Below, in pieces: positions 36,446-45,259 of a DNA stretch of 64,000 nt. Position 1 is the stretch's first letter. Each line of letters begins with the position of its first letter. Origin of the DNA: Roseibium hamelinense (lineage in GTDB: Bacteria; Pseudomonadota; Alphaproteobacteria; Rhizobiales; Stappiaceae). Location of the stretch: positions 1-64,000 of the forward strand of contig NZ_VLLF01000011.1 in NCBI RefSeq assembly GCF_007830545.1, written 5' to 3'. Under the pieces are notes generated by a model. It was not told the origin of the DNA, searched no databases, and saw nothing but the letters and a program-made list of their open reading frames with translations. Made by a program: the position numbers and the translations under genes.

Positions 36446-37081
36446 ATGCCCGCATTGCTTATTGGCGACGAAGCCCCAGATTTTGAAGTTGAAACCACCG
36501 AGGGCCCGATCCGGTTCCACGAAGTCATTGACGGATCCTGGGCGGTGCTGTTTTCGCACCCAAAGGATTTCACACCGGTTTGCACAACCGAACTCGGCAT
36601 GACAGCAAAACTGAAGGACGACTTCGACAAACGCGGCGTAAAGGTGTTCGGGGTGTCCGTAGATCCTCTGGACGATCATCGTGCCTGGATTGGGGATATT
36701 GAAGAAACGCAAGGGATTGCGCTCAATTTTCCGCTTATTGCAGACCCGAACCGCGAGGTTGCGACTGCCTACGGCATGATCCATCCCAATGCAAACGACA
36801 CGCTGACAGTTCGTTCCCTTTTCGTCATTGGGCCGGACAAAAGAGTGAAGTTGAAGATTGAGTATCCGGCGTCCACAGGCAGAAACTTCGATGAAGTCAT
36901 CCGGGTGATTGATTCGCTGCAGTTAACGGCAAAGCATCAAGTTGCAACGCCGGCCAACTGGACGGCGGGCGAAGATGTGATCATCGTGCCTGCGGTCAGC
37001 GATGAAGATGCCAAGGCGAAATTTCCCGACGGCTGGAAAACACTGAAGCCCTATTTGCGGGTTGTTCCGCAGCCGCAATGA
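36446..37081 (+). CDS. 1-Cys peroxiredoxin (Prx6/AhpC-TSA family)
   Basis: 211 residues from ATG 36446, with AAAGGA 6 nt upstream. The active site is HPKDFTPVCTTELG with peroxidatic Cys46. The long C-terminal arm (residues about 165-211, ending TLKPYLRVVPQPQ) marks the Prx6 group. No resolving cysteine is visible in the usual place, so recycling by an external thiol is expected. It reduces H2O2 and organic hydroperoxides in the cytoplasm. A strong terminator follows. Confidence 0.93.
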   Translation: MPALLIGDEAPDFEVETTEGPIRFHEVIDGSWAVLFSHPKDFTPVCTTELGMTAKLKDDFDKRGVKVFGVSVDPLDDHRAWIGDIEETQGIALNFPLIADPNREVATAYGMIHPNANDTLTVRSLFVIGPDKRVKLKIEYPASTGRNFDEVIRVIDSLQLTAKHQVATPANWTAGEDVIIVPAVSDEDAKAKFPDGWKTLKPYLRVVPQPQ

Positions 37082-37103
37082 TGGCCTGTCTATCGAAATG
37101 ATT

Positions 37104-37123
37104 GGCCCGCCCCGGTGCGGGCC
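37104..37123 (+). terminator. Intrinsic terminator after the peroxiredoxin gene
   Basis: GGCCCGC (37104-37110) pairs with GCGGGCC (37117-37123) and is followed by ATTTTCATTT. It ends 5 bases before the convergent cyclase stop codon. Confidence 0.85.
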
Positions 37124-37127
37124 ATTT

Positions 37128-38921
37128 TCATTTGGAGCGCATGTGCCAAATGCCGTCCCAGCTGTCAGGCACACCGTTGCGCTCAATCAAATCAAGCCGA
37201 TTCGAGAAGATCGGCGCGATCGTATCAGTGGGGTCCAAATCTGCAATTTTTTGGAAAACACTGCGGGCCTTAATCCAGTTCCGGCTGGCGTAGGCATCGA
37301 CAGCTTCCTCCGACAATCCGCAGATCTCCGGGGTTTTAGGATCGTCACCGATCAGCGGTGTGAAAACACGGGATGCGTCGGTCTTGCCGACGACCTGGAT
37401 CCGGTCAACCAGGCGGAATGCAATGCCATGGGTCATGTCCCTTGTGCGTTCGCAGACCAGGATAGAAGTCCCGTAAAGCTTGTTTGCGCCCTCCAACCTC
37501 GAGCCGAGGTTTACCGTATCGCCCATGACGGTATAATTTTTTGTTTGCTCGGATCCAATTGAGCCGACAACTGCTTCGCCTGTTGCAATGCCGATGCGTT
37601 GCCGGAGCCGCGGCAGATTTTTCTGCAGCCCGGTCAAGTCCGGCAGTTCGTGCTGAAATGACGTCATCCGCAGCTGATTTTCCAGAGCTGTTTCTACCGC
37701 AAGGCCCGCTTGTTGGCCGTCCTCACAAAACGGCGGCGCCCAATAGGCCATAATTGCGTCGCCGATATATTTGTCGATCACACCCTGGCGGCCAGTTATC
37801 GGGACTGACATCAGATCGAGGTATCGGTTCAAGACCCGGACAAGCCCTGACGGGGTGAATTGCTCGGAAATGGTTGTGAAGTCCGCAAGATCAGAAAAAT
37901 AGGCTGAAATGATCTTTTTTTCTCCGGCAACAGCCTCCGGCCGCTCACCGATCAGGCCGGAAACCACCCGCGGGTCGAGATACTGGCCAAATGTGTCTTT
38001 GATCTTCTGCGTCGATTGCAGCCCCTCAACCATTGCGTTGAATCGGTCTGTCAGATCACCGACTTCATCCCGGGTGAGTCGTGGGACCTGTACACTTAGG
38101 TCGCCCTCCGACACCCTTCTGGTTCCCTCGGTGAGTTGGCGCATGGGCCGCAGCAGACCCTTGATCACGGCGGAAGACAATAGAAGCGCAAGGATGCCCG
38201 CTGACACGGTTGCGGTCATGCTGGCATAAAGCGCTTCCTGCTCATGCCGGGCAGCGTCTGCAATGGATTTGATCGTAAATTCGCTTATCTGACGCCTCAG
38301 TTCGTCAACCGCTTCTGCCAACTGAGCTTCTTCTGCTTCAAGCTGTTCTTCGAGCGACTCACGTGTGTTTTCCGGCAACCCGGATGTGCGGATCAGATTG
38401 AGGGAGTGGCTGTGAAAGTTGGCATGCTGGCGCTCAAGCGCGACCAGGCTGGGTGTCAGTGCCGCAAGTTCGAGCCGGTCTTCGAAGGAATTTGTTGCTC
38501 CCTGTGCCGTTGCGACCCTTTGTTTTGAGCGGGCAAGCAGAGCCTCAACCTCCGCAGACCGCTGTTCCATCGCACCGATCTCCAGTTGGATCCGCTCATT
38601 CAAATGATCCATTTGTCCCGGTTGCTGAGGGTGTTGTGGAGAGGCGTCTACTGACCCTAGCTGTTGTTCAGGTACCTGCTGCCAATCTGAAATGCGACGC
38701 TCAGCTTCGAGCTTTTCCACCCGCTCCAAATGCAGTTCCTGCTGAAGGGCGGCAATCTCAACCTGCGCAATCTCATCGGACAGAGGCGCAAATACCTTGG
38801 ATATGACCTGAAGTTCACCGTTGATTTTAAAGATCTTGTAGATCGAAAACGCCGCCGAGACCGCCATCACCAAGAAGACGAGCAGGGAAATGCCGAAGAT
38901 TTTCCAGGATATGCGCATCAT
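37128..38921 (-). CDS. Membrane class III adenylate cyclase with HAMP domain
   Basis: 597 residues from ATG 38921; ATG 38918 and TTG 38924 are alternatives. TM1 (about 9-29), a ~200-residue coiled-coil-rich periplasmic sensor, TM2 (about 235-253) and a HAMP (RPMRQLTEGTRRVSEGDLSV) precede the cyclase domain (about 340-530). Metal aspartates are in AYFSDLADFT and YIGDAIMAYW. The adenine-selective Lys is in DKYIGD and the transition-state Asn/Arg in DTVNLGSRLEG. It should make cAMP in response to an envelope signal. The remaining ~70 residues form a TPR-like tail (AVDAYASRNWIKARSVFQKI). Confidence 0.92.
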   Translation of the reverse strand: MMRISWKIFGISLLVFLVMAVSAAFSIYKIFKINGELQVISKVFAPLSDEIAQVEIAALQQELHLERVEKLEAERRISDWQQVPEQQLGSVDASPQHPQQPGQMDHLNERIQLEIGAMEQRSAEVEALLARSKQRVATAQGATNSFEDRLELAALTPSLVALERQHANFHSHSLNLIRTSGLPENTRESLEEQLEAEEAQLAEAVDELRRQISEFTIKSIADAARHEQEALYASMTATVSAGILALLLSSAVIKGLLRPMRQLTEGTRRVSEGDLSVQVPRLTRDEVGDLTDRFNAMVEGLQSTQKIKDTFGQYLDPRVVSGLIGERPEAVAGEKKIISAYFSDLADFTTISEQFTPSGLVRVLNRYLDLMSVPITGRQGVIDKYIGDAIMAYWAPPFCEDGQQAGLAVETALENQLRMTSFQHELPDLTGLQKNLPRLRQRIGIATGEAVVGSIGSEQTKNYTVMGDTVNLGSRLEGANKLYGTSILVCERTRDMTHGIAFRLVDRIQVVGKTDASRVFTPLIGDDPKTPEICGLSEEAVDAYASRNWIKARSVFQKIADLDPTDTIAPIFSNRLDLIERNGVPDSWDGIWHMRSK

Positions 38922-38998
38922 CAATCCGATTGCCGTTGCGAGAATCGATAATTAACCGCTCTCTTTCGGAATGGGTAGTGATGGACGTCAAATTCAAA

Positions 38999-39026
38999 GC
39001 CGCCCTCTGAAGTCTGGAAGGGCGGC
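38999..39026 (-). terminator. Intrinsic terminator between the chemoreceptor and cyclase genes
   Basis: GCCGCCCT (38999-39006) pairs with AGGGCGGC (39019-39026) as a perfect 8-bp stem. On the minus strand TTTGAATTT follows. It ends the receptor transcript and insulates the cyclase gene. Confidence 0.75.
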
Positions 39027-39049
39027 ATTTGGAGGTCGTAGCGGCACCG

Positions 39050-40735
39050 TTAAGCCGCACGGATGTTTTCCGTAAAGGTACGCATGGCGCTTTGCAGGTT
39101 GCTTGAGCGTTCCTGCAGGGCACGGATTGCTTTTTGGATATCGGAACTCAACACACCGGTTTGTCCGGCGCTCGATTTGGCCGATTTCAATGTACCTGCC
39201 AGATGTGTGGCGCCATCTGCCGCTTCAGTGATCTGATGCCCGATTTCTCGACTAAACCGGCTTTGTTCTTCGGTCGACTGTGCCATGGCCTCACTTTGCT
39301 CTGCGATCGCAGACACTACTTTGGAGACGGCACCTGTTGCCGCAACGGCTTCGTGGGTTGCCGATTTTAGAGATTGGATTTGCTGGTCGATTTGATCGGT
39401 AGCTTTGCTGGTTTGCTCAGCAAGCGCCTTTACCTCGGTGGCAACAACCGCAAAACCGCGTCCAGCTTCGCCAGCACGGGCGGCTTCTATCGTTGCGTTC
39501 AATGCCAACAGGTTGGTTTGCTCTGCAATGTCGGTGATCAGTCTCGTCACATCCCCGATTTGATCGACTACAGTCTGAAAGGTTTCGATGGCAGAGTTAG
39601 ACTGTTTGACATCGCGGATCGCATCGCGGGCAAGATCGGTGAATTTTCCGACCCGCCCCGAGATTTCTGCTATTGAGCCGGTCAGTTCATTAGTCGACTT
39701 GGCAACCATTGCAATGCTCTGCGTGGCTTCTTCAGAGGCGGCACCGACACTGAGTGCCTGGTCGCTGGTTTGGTTGGCGACTTCCGTCAATCCACCAGCA
39801 GACTGGTCAAGATTGCTCAATGCCGTTCCGATTTCATCGCTGAGCTTGAAGACCTCCGCTTCGAATTTGTCCGCAAGGGCCCCGCGTTCACGCTTCCTGC
39901 TCAAGCGCTGATCTTCTTCCAGCTGTGCTGCCTCAGTCTGCATTTTCTGGATCTTCACCAAACTGTCCTTAAAGGCTGACAACGCCGTTTGTATCTGGCC
40001 GACCTCGTCATTCCGTGCGTTTGAAACAAGCTCGATGTTTGTGTCCCCGGAAGCAAGCTTTCGGACTTTTCGGGTGACTGAAGACAGTGGGCGCGCCACC
40101 AAAAAGTGATTCAATGTTCCAAGGATGATCGCAAAGACGATCGTCGTGGCGGCGCCCATTGTTGCGGTGCGGGCCGCAGCTTTGATTGAAGCATTCTGCG
40201 CTGACCACAAGAGTTGTGTCCGTGAAGCGAGCTCCTGGTTAAAATCGGCATGGGCCTGGTCGATTGCGCTCCACAGCGCATCTGCTTCGGGCGTCAGCTC
40301 CATGGCGCGTGCCATATCAACGTTTTCGGGCTGGCGCATGAGCGTCACCTGGCGTTGAGCAAACTGGAGGCGCCAAGACGTCCAGACGGTCTCAAACGTG
40401 TCGGCGAAGGGCTTCAGGTTGGCCATCGAGCCAGTCAACTCGGAAGACAGGTTTCGAAAACCTGCAGAAATCTCGCGTTCCTTTTGCGATAACTCCGCCT
40501 CGAACGCCAGGTCGCCAGTCAGCAGGAAATTCTTCAAAGCCTGGTTCTGGACCTGAATCGCGTGATCGATTGCGTGCACCTCGGACAACAAATTGTCGAA
40601 TTGAATAACATTTTGCGCTGCTGCTTGGACCTGCTTGGTTTTGTCGTGGATCATGGCGCTGGCGGCGGCTGCGATCACAACGAGGAGCAAAAAGGCAGCC
40701 GCACCCTTGAGAGACACTGAAAGCGAGCTAATCAT
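39050..40735 (-). CDS. Methyl-accepting chemotaxis protein with helical (CHASE3/4HB-like) sensor
   Basis: 561 residues. TM1 (about 10-30), a ~160-residue all-helical periplasmic domain ([20 protein letters not shown] is the CHASE3-like signature), TM2 (about 192-213) and a HAMP ([20 protein letters not shown]) lead into the MCP signalling domain with tip [20 protein letters not shown]. The downstream partner gene order is unusual: a secreted sensor-like protein gene ends 19 bp before this start, so the pair is co-transcribed. It should signal through CheA/CheW. Confidence 0.92.
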   Translation of the reverse strand: MISSLSVSLKGAAAFLLLVVIAAAASAMIHDKTKQVQAAAQNVIQFDNLLSEVHAIDHAIQVQNQALKNFLLTGDLAFEAELSQKEREISAGFRNLSSELTGSMANLKPFADTFETVWTSWRLQFAQRQVTLMRQPENVDMARAMELTPEADALWSAIDQAHADFNQELASRTQLLWSAQNASIKAAARTATMGAATTIVFAIILGTLNHFLVARPLSSVTRKVRKLASGDTNIELVSNARNDEVGQIQTALSAFKDSLVKIQKMQTEAAQLEEDQRLSRKRERGALADKFEAEVFKLSDEIGTALSNLDQSAGGLTEVANQTSDQALSVGAASEEATQSIAMVAKSTNELTGSIAEISGRVGKFTDLARDAIRDVKQSNSAIETFQTVVDQIGDVTRLITDIAEQTNLLALNATIEAARAGEAGRGFAVVATEVKALAEQTSKATDQIDQQIQSLKSATHEAVAATGAVSKVVSAIAEQSEAMAQSTEEQSRFSREIGHQITEAADGATHLAGTLKSAKSSAGQTGVLSSDIQKAIRALQERSSNLQSAMRTFTENIRAA

Positions 40736-40754
40736 GATAGTGGCCCATCGCTGA

Positions 40755-41360
40755 TCAATTGATGTGTGCGGTGCGGCGCTGAAGCTCTGTGAGATTCACC
40801 TCCACAGTTGCCGCGCCGATCGGATCGCCCGCCACATCGCTTAATGTCAGGTTAAGCTGGACCCGCCAAATCGCCCGATCTTCATCCCACTCGGGCTCGT
40901 CAATGAACACCGCTTTCGCGCCAACATCGTAAGTCTTTTGAAATTTGGCTTCGTCTCCCTGCCAATAATCGCTGGTGATTGCGCTCTGGCCGACATTCAG
41001 ACCGTTTTGGTCCATGACGAAAATCTCAGTGTAGAGGCCCAAGGTTTGGGCTTGCTTGCGAACAAGGTAAATGGACAAAGGCGACGTCAAGGTGGCCGCA
41101 ATGAGGGGTTTGTCCTGGTCTTCCCGTTCGGAACGCCATTGTGCATCCAGATCCAGGATCTGTTTTTCAGACAATGCTCCTCGGCGTGTGTTTTGCGCGT
41201 TTATAGACATTGCGACAACAGGCACATCAAGCCAGTCGCGTGTTTGCGAGATGAAGTCTTCCGTGATCAGCTCCGGTACCGGTGGAGGACTCGCTGCCGC
41301 GTACGTTTGGAATGTCAAATATACGACACACGCGAGTGTGTATTTAATTAAACCCAGCAT
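40755..41360 (-). CDS. Stand-alone periplasmic sensor-like protein upstream of a chemoreceptor
   Basis: 201 residues. A signal peptide (about 1-23, ending YAAAS) precedes a domain resembling a single Cache/PDC fold: [40 protein letters not shown], then the closing strands [26 protein letters not shown] domains show this pattern of DxxGxxVxxS, YWxxDE and DxxGxxIGAxxxxV. There is no TM or signalling part. As the first gene of a two-gene operon with an MCP, it may bind a ligand in the periplasm and dock on the receptor. This role is inferred. Confidence 0.75.
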   Translation of the reverse strand: MLGLIKYTLACVVYLTFQTYAAASPPPVPELITEDFISQTRDWLDVPVVAMSINAQNTRRGALSEKQILDLDAQWRSEREDQDKPLIAATLTSPLSIYLVRKQAQTLGLYTEIFVMDQNGLNVGQSAITSDYWQGDEAKFQKTYDVGAKAVFIDEPEWDEDRAIWRVQLNLTLSDVAGDPIGAATVEVNLTELQRRTAHIN

Positions 41361-41410
41361 AGCAAACCCCTTATTTACAATTTAATGCTATGCGTGTCAG
41401 GTTAATAAAA

Positions 41411-41430
41411 TTCTACATCCAAAAGTAGAA
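41411..41430 (-). terminator. Weak candidate terminator after the epimerase-like gene
   Basis: TTCTAC (41411-41416) and GTAGAA (41425-41430) form a 6-bp stem, followed on the minus strand by TTTTATT. It lies in a 135-bp AT-rich gap that should also contain the promoter of the sensor-MCP operon. The stem is short and AT-rich, so confidence is low. Confidence 0.4.
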
Positions 41431-41495
41431 ATAAGAAAAATACATACAAAAAAGTGTATTAATTGAGATTGTCAGAAATTATACTGCAATTGACA

Positions 41496-42362
41496 TCAAT
41501 CGTTATTTTTCGTGCTGTAAATATTACGGAGTGACTCTCTGTATTCAGGGTATAGGAACTGATACCCGAGCTCTTGTTTTACCCGTTGATTTGAAACGCG
41601 TTTGTTCTCCCCGTAAAATGACCTCGCCATGGGTGAGAGCTCTGCGGTCTCAAACGGAATTTCGACTGGCGGATCCACACCAAGTAGCGTTGCTGCAAAA
41701 GTTACAAGGTCCTGAGGCGGCGCTGGTTCGTCATCGGTCACATTGAATATGCGGCTGCGCGGGTATTCGATCGCAAGCTCGAGGACGCCGGCAATGTCCT
41801 CCACCCTGATTCGATTGAACACCTGTCCTGGTTTGATTAGCCGGCGTGCAGTCCCTTTTTTGAAGTTCTCGAAAGTGTTGCGTCCCGGGCCGTAAATGCC
41901 CGAAAGACGAAATATCTGGACGATTAAGCCGTTGTCGTCGCCAAATGCCTGCCAAGCGTTTTCAGCTTCGACGCGTTGAATCGAGCGCTTTGAGACCGGC
42001 TTGCAAGGCGTCTCCTCGTTAACCCACAAGCCATCGTGATTACCGTAGACGCCAACGGTCGACAGGTAGCCAATCCAGTGCGGTCGAGCGGCAGCGATGT
42101 CTTTTGCGTGCTGGTGCAGGACCGGGTCACCGGTCTCGTTGGGTGCAATTGAGACCAGCACATGGGTTGTGCCCTTGAGGGCTTCGGAGATCTGAGCAAT
42201 TGGTTTTTCGCCGTCAAACAGAAATGGTTCCACCCCCATAGACTTCAGCCGGTCCGCTTTTTCAGCGGACCGCGTCGTGCCGCCGATCCATTCGAAACGG
42301 TGCCCGGCCTTTTCAATGAAGGCCTTTGACGAAAACCCGGCACCAAACACAAACAGGCGCAT
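41496..42362 (-). CDS. NAD(P)-binding SDR/epimerase family protein (YeeZ-like)
   Basis: 288 residues from ATG 42362. The Rossmann motif at the N-terminus is FVFGAGFSSKAF (G-x-G-x-x-S). Other features are IGYLSTVGVYGNHDGLWVNE with the S and Y of the extended SDR active site, the diphosphate-region FRLSGIYGPGRNTFE, and IFNVTDDEPAPPQDL near the end. The G-A-G-F-S start matches the YeeZ-like atypical epimerase group. The substrate is unknown. It lies 4 bp after the RNA methyltransferase stop on the same strand, hence one operon. Confidence 0.85.
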   Translation of the reverse strand: MRLFVFGAGFSSKAFIEKAGHRFEWIGGTTRSAEKADRLKSMGVEPFLFDGEKPIAQISEALKGTTHVLVSIAPNETGDPVLHQHAKDIAAARPHWIGYLSTVGVYGNHDGLWVNEETPCKPVSKRSIQRVEAENAWQAFGDDNGLIVQIFRLSGIYGPGRNTFENFKKGTARRLIKPGQVFNRIRVEDIAGVLELAIEYPRSRIFNVTDDEPAPPQDLVTFAATLLGVDPPVEIPFETAELSPMARSFYGENKRVSNQRVKQELGYQFLYPEYRESLRNIYSTKNND

Positions 42363-42366
42363 GATC

Positions 42367-43206
42367 TTATAACTCCAGATGAGGACGGCGGATTTCGTAG
42401 AGGGCAATCCCGGTGGCAACTGCAAGATTCAGGCTGTCGGCTTGCCCAACCTGAGGAATCCTGATCAGGCAGTTGCAGGCCCCGGCCATGTCGTCTTCAA
42501 GCCCCTGTTGTTCATTGCCCATCAGAAGCAGCGCCGGCTGTTGGTAGTCCACCGTCCGGTAATCCACAGAGCCTTTCAGATGAGTGCCAGTCACCGTTCC
42601 CGGCCAGCTAGCGGCCAGTTGTTTGAACCGGTCCTTCGGCATTTTGGAGATCGGAACGTGGAACAACGAGCCCATCGTCGCCCTCACAGTCTCCACGGCG
42701 AACGGATCGGTGCAGTCTCCTACCAAAATGACGCCTGCGCCTCCAACCGCGTCAACAGTGCGAATTACCGTGCCAAGGTTGCCCGGATCGCGCACCCGGT
42801 CGAGCGCGACCCAAACCGTTGTGTTCTCGGGTTTTAGATCGTCGGCGTGCACCAATTTCTGTTCGTAGACCCCAACAACCATCTGCGGATTGTCCTTGCG
42901 GGTCATCGCGGACAGAACGGCAGTGTTGACTTCCAAAATCAACGCCCCGCGCGCCTTTGCCGTTGCAGCGGCTTTCTGGGCAACCGGATTTTCCCGCGCT
43001 TCCGGCCCAAGCGCGAGATATCGAACGTCCCAGTTCGCAGCAAGCGCGTCCGTTGCCAGCTTGAGGCCCTCAGCCACAAACAGCCCTGATTGGGTGCGGT
43101 GCTTGCGCTGTGAAACCAATCCCTTGATTTCCTTGACGATTGGGTTGGAGTGCGAGGTGATTTGTTTGACGGCGCCGATGCGCTGCGGTTTCCCGGGTTG
43201 TGGCAT
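42367..43206 (-). CDS. SpoU-family (TrmH/RlmB-like) RNA 2'-O-methyltransferase
   Basis: 279 residues from ATG 43206 with GGAG 6 nt upstream. The N-terminal substrate-binding part has HSNPIVKEIKGLVSQRKHRT and FVAEGLKLATDAL. The knotted SPOUT domain has the three motifs VALDRVRDPGNLGTVIRTVD, ALLLMGNEQQGLED and IRIPQVGQADSLNLAVATGI. It methylates a ribose in rRNA or tRNA using SAM; which nucleotide cannot be said. Confidence 0.93.
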   Translation of the reverse strand: MPQPGKPQRIGAVKQITSHSNPIVKEIKGLVSQRKHRTQSGLFVAEGLKLATDALAANWDVRYLALGPEARENPVAQKAAATAKARGALILEVNTAVLSAMTRKDNPQMVVGVYEQKLVHADDLKPENTTVWVALDRVRDPGNLGTVIRTVDAVGGAGVILVGDCTDPFAVETVRATMGSLFHVPISKMPKDRFKQLAASWPGTVTGTHLKGSVDYRTVDYQQPALLLMGNEQQGLEDDMAGACNCLIRIPQVGQADSLNLAVATGIALYEIRRPHLEL

Positions 43207-43286
43207 GTCGCACTCCAATGGGCCCACGTTTGTCGGGCATCTGTTTTATTTTCCAGCGCTGGACTAGGCGGGGACACGGCAAGCGG

Positions 43287-43916
43287 TCAAGCCTTTTCAA
43301 GCCTTGGCTTTGGCGGAAGCAGGCTCTTGGTCGCAAACAGGATCGCCTCGTCGATATCAACCGGGAAATTGTTCACGTCTAGCTTCCCGTCAATTACCAG
43401 GAAGGACAGGCCATGAACATGTGTCCAAAGTGGAAACGAGGTCCGGTTCACAAGGTCGTTTATCTCGGATTCGCCAAGGTACAGGGCGACTTCATTGAGC
43501 AGGACGCCATAAGACTGCCGGCCAACACTGCGCAGTTCCTCAATGCGGCCTGCATGTGATTTGGTGCTAAACATCAACCGGAAGATATGCGGTTCCCGGA
43601 TTGCGAAATCCACATAGCCCCGTCCGATCGCTGCGATGGCCTCCACGGTGCCGCGGGGCAGTGGCTGGGCGCGCGCTTCCGAATCCTGTCTCAGCCGGAT
43701 CAAGCCATCTTTCGCCACTTCAGTGAGCAGATCTTCTTTGGACGAAAAATGCCGGTAAGGCGCAGCCGTGCTCACACCAGCCAGTTTACAGGCATCGGAC
43801 ATGGTGAAACCGTCCGGTCCGTGCTCTTCAATCAAACGCCTTGCAGCGCTCACGAGCTGTCCACGCAAGTCGCCATGATGGTAGCCTGCTTTTTTTTGAG
43901 TTTTGTTTTCAGCCAC
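43287..43916 (-). CDS. TetR-family repressor (WHG-domain type) of the RND pump
   Basis: 209 residues. It begins with a TetR HTH: GYHHGDLRGQLVSAARRLIE, then DACKLAGVSTAAPYRHFSSK and EDLLTEVAKDG. The C-terminal ligand domain has FAIREPHIFRLMFS and NRTSFPLWTHVHGLSFLVID, the WHG motif region (W-H-G, here WTHVHG). It is divergent from the two-gene RND efflux operon, with overlapping palindromes between them, so autoregulation and pump repression are expected. The ligand is presumably a pump substrate. Confidence 0.92.
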   Translation of the reverse strand: MAENKTQKKAGYHHGDLRGQLVSAARRLIEEHGPDGFTMSDACKLAGVSTAAPYRHFSSKEDLLTEVAKDGLIRLRQDSEARAQPLPRGTVEAIAAIGRGYVDFAIREPHIFRLMFSTKSHAGRIEELRSVGRQSYGVLLNEVALYLGESEINDLVNRTSFPLWTHVHGLSFLVIDGKLDVNNFPVDIDEAILFATKSLLPPKPRLEKA

Positions 43917-43961
43917 TTGCGGCGTTTCCTGCAGAAATTCTTGTCTCTATCACTTGTCGAA

Positions 43962-43985
43962 GTTAGATATTCTAACATATGTTAG
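43962..43985. promoter_or_regulatory. Overlapping palindromes, probable TetR operator
   Basis: GTTAGA-TAT-TCTAAC (43962-43976) is a perfect inverted repeat. It shares its right half with CTAACATATGTTAG (43972-43985), a perfect 14-base palindrome. A degenerate third copy, GTAACATAGTTAGC, follows just after. All lie 46-70 bases from the repressor start and about 75-98 bases before the pump operon start. Confidence 0.7.
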
Positions 43986-44059
43986 CAACAGTAACATAGT
44001 TAGCGATGCTTACATTCGCGTAATTGGCTCGCGGCGGGCGCAAGAGTGAGGGCTGGAAA

Positions 44060-45256
44060 ATGTCTGATAGTCGACCAGATCAGGCTGGTGGGCCAGTTGA
44101 GTACAGCAAGCCCGGCAAGAGATTTGGGTGGTATGCGCTCAGCGCAACGACTTTTCTCCTCACCGTCGGAGTTGCTGCGGCCGCGGTATTTCTTGGTGTT
44201 TCGACCATTCAAATGCGTGCGCAAGAAAAGCCGGAGGTCGTGGCGGCTCCGCTTGTAGAGGTTGAGGCAATCCTGCCGAGCGCCGAGCAAGGTTACGAGA
44301 TTACAAGGACCTTCGTCGGGCGCTTGGAGCCGGCGCGCCGGACCGATCTCGGATTTGAGCTTGCCGGTGCTGTCCGAGAAATTCTTGCGGATGAGGGCGA
44401 CCGTGTGGCGAAAGGCGATGTCATCGCTCGTCTCGACACACGGTCATTGAAGGCGGAACGCAAACGGCAGATCGCCAGTCGCCAAGCGACGGAAAGCGAC
44501 CTGGAACTTGCAAAACTGACGTTCGACCGCCGCAGAAGTCTACGCGATGCCGGTCATGTCAGCGCCGAGGTTCTGGACCAGGCGCGCCTGGCGCTCAGCC
44601 GATTGGAGGCAGCGCTTGCTCAAACCAATGCCACAATTGAGGCAATCGACATCAATCTCGACAAGTCCGTGCTGACCGCGCCTTTCGAGGGCCAGATTGC
44701 TGAGCGCCTTCTGGATGAGGGGGCAATTGTTGCTCCCGGTGCGCCGGTGTTGCGCATTTTGGAAAGCGCCAGGCCAACCGTCCGCATAGGTCTGGCGCCT
44801 GAAATTGTCGACAAGCTTGATCCAGAAAAGCGATATGACATCACACTGTCCGGAAGACAGTTCCATGCCAGCTTGGCTGGTCTGCGTCCTGATCTCGAAA
44901 CCCGCACCCGTACCGTGGAAACCCTGTTCGAACTCGAGCAATCGGACGCCGTACCGAGCTTCGGACGACTTGCCGAGCTCTCTTTGACCGAGCGTGTCGA
45001 AGCGCAAGGTTTCTGGATCCCGATATCCGCGCTGAGCGAGGGGCCTCGCGGGTTGTGGACCGTTCTGACGCTGGTTCGCGCGGGAGCGACTGAAAATATC
45101 TCTCTTGTCGCCCGTGAGGCGGTCGAGGTCTTGCACGCAAATGAGGACATGGCCTTCGTCCGGGGCACGCTGCGCGAAAACACGCCGATTGTTGCCGGGG
45201 GCATACACAGGGTTGTGCCGGGCCAGTCCGTTCGGCTCGCAGGAAACGGTGCCTGA
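44060..45256 (+). CDS. RND efflux periplasmic adaptor (membrane fusion protein)
   Basis: 398 residues from ATG 44060 (GAGGG 7 nt upstream). A single N-terminal TM (about 25-47) anchors it, with no lipobox. It has VGRLEPARRTDLGFELAGAV, the two lipoyl halves around a ~70-residue coiled-coil hairpin (RSLKAERKRQIASRQATESD onward), LTAPFEGQIAERLLDEGAIV and a beta-barrel domain. It should link the RND pump to a TolC-type outer-membrane channel, whose gene is not in the window. It is 3 bp from the pump gene. Confidence 0.93.
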   Translation: MSDSRPDQAGGPVEYSKPGKRFGWYALSATTFLLTVGVAAAAVFLGVSTIQMRAQEKPEVVAAPLVEVEAILPSAEQGYEITRTFVGRLEPARRTDLGFELAGAVREILADEGDRVAKGDVIARLDTRSLKAERKRQIASRQATESDLELAKLTFDRRRSLRDAGHVSAEVLDQARLALSRLEAALAQTNATIEAIDINLDKSVLTAPFEGQIAERLLDEGAIVAPGAPVLRILESARPTVRIGLAPEIVDKLDPEKRYDITLSGRQFHASLAGLRPDLETRTRTVETLFELEQSDAVPSFGRLAELSLTERVEAQGFWIPISALSEGPRGLWTVLTLVRAGATENISLVAREAVEVLHANEDMAFVRGTLRENTPIVAGGIHRVVPGQSVRLAGNGA

Positions 45257-45259
45257 CCC

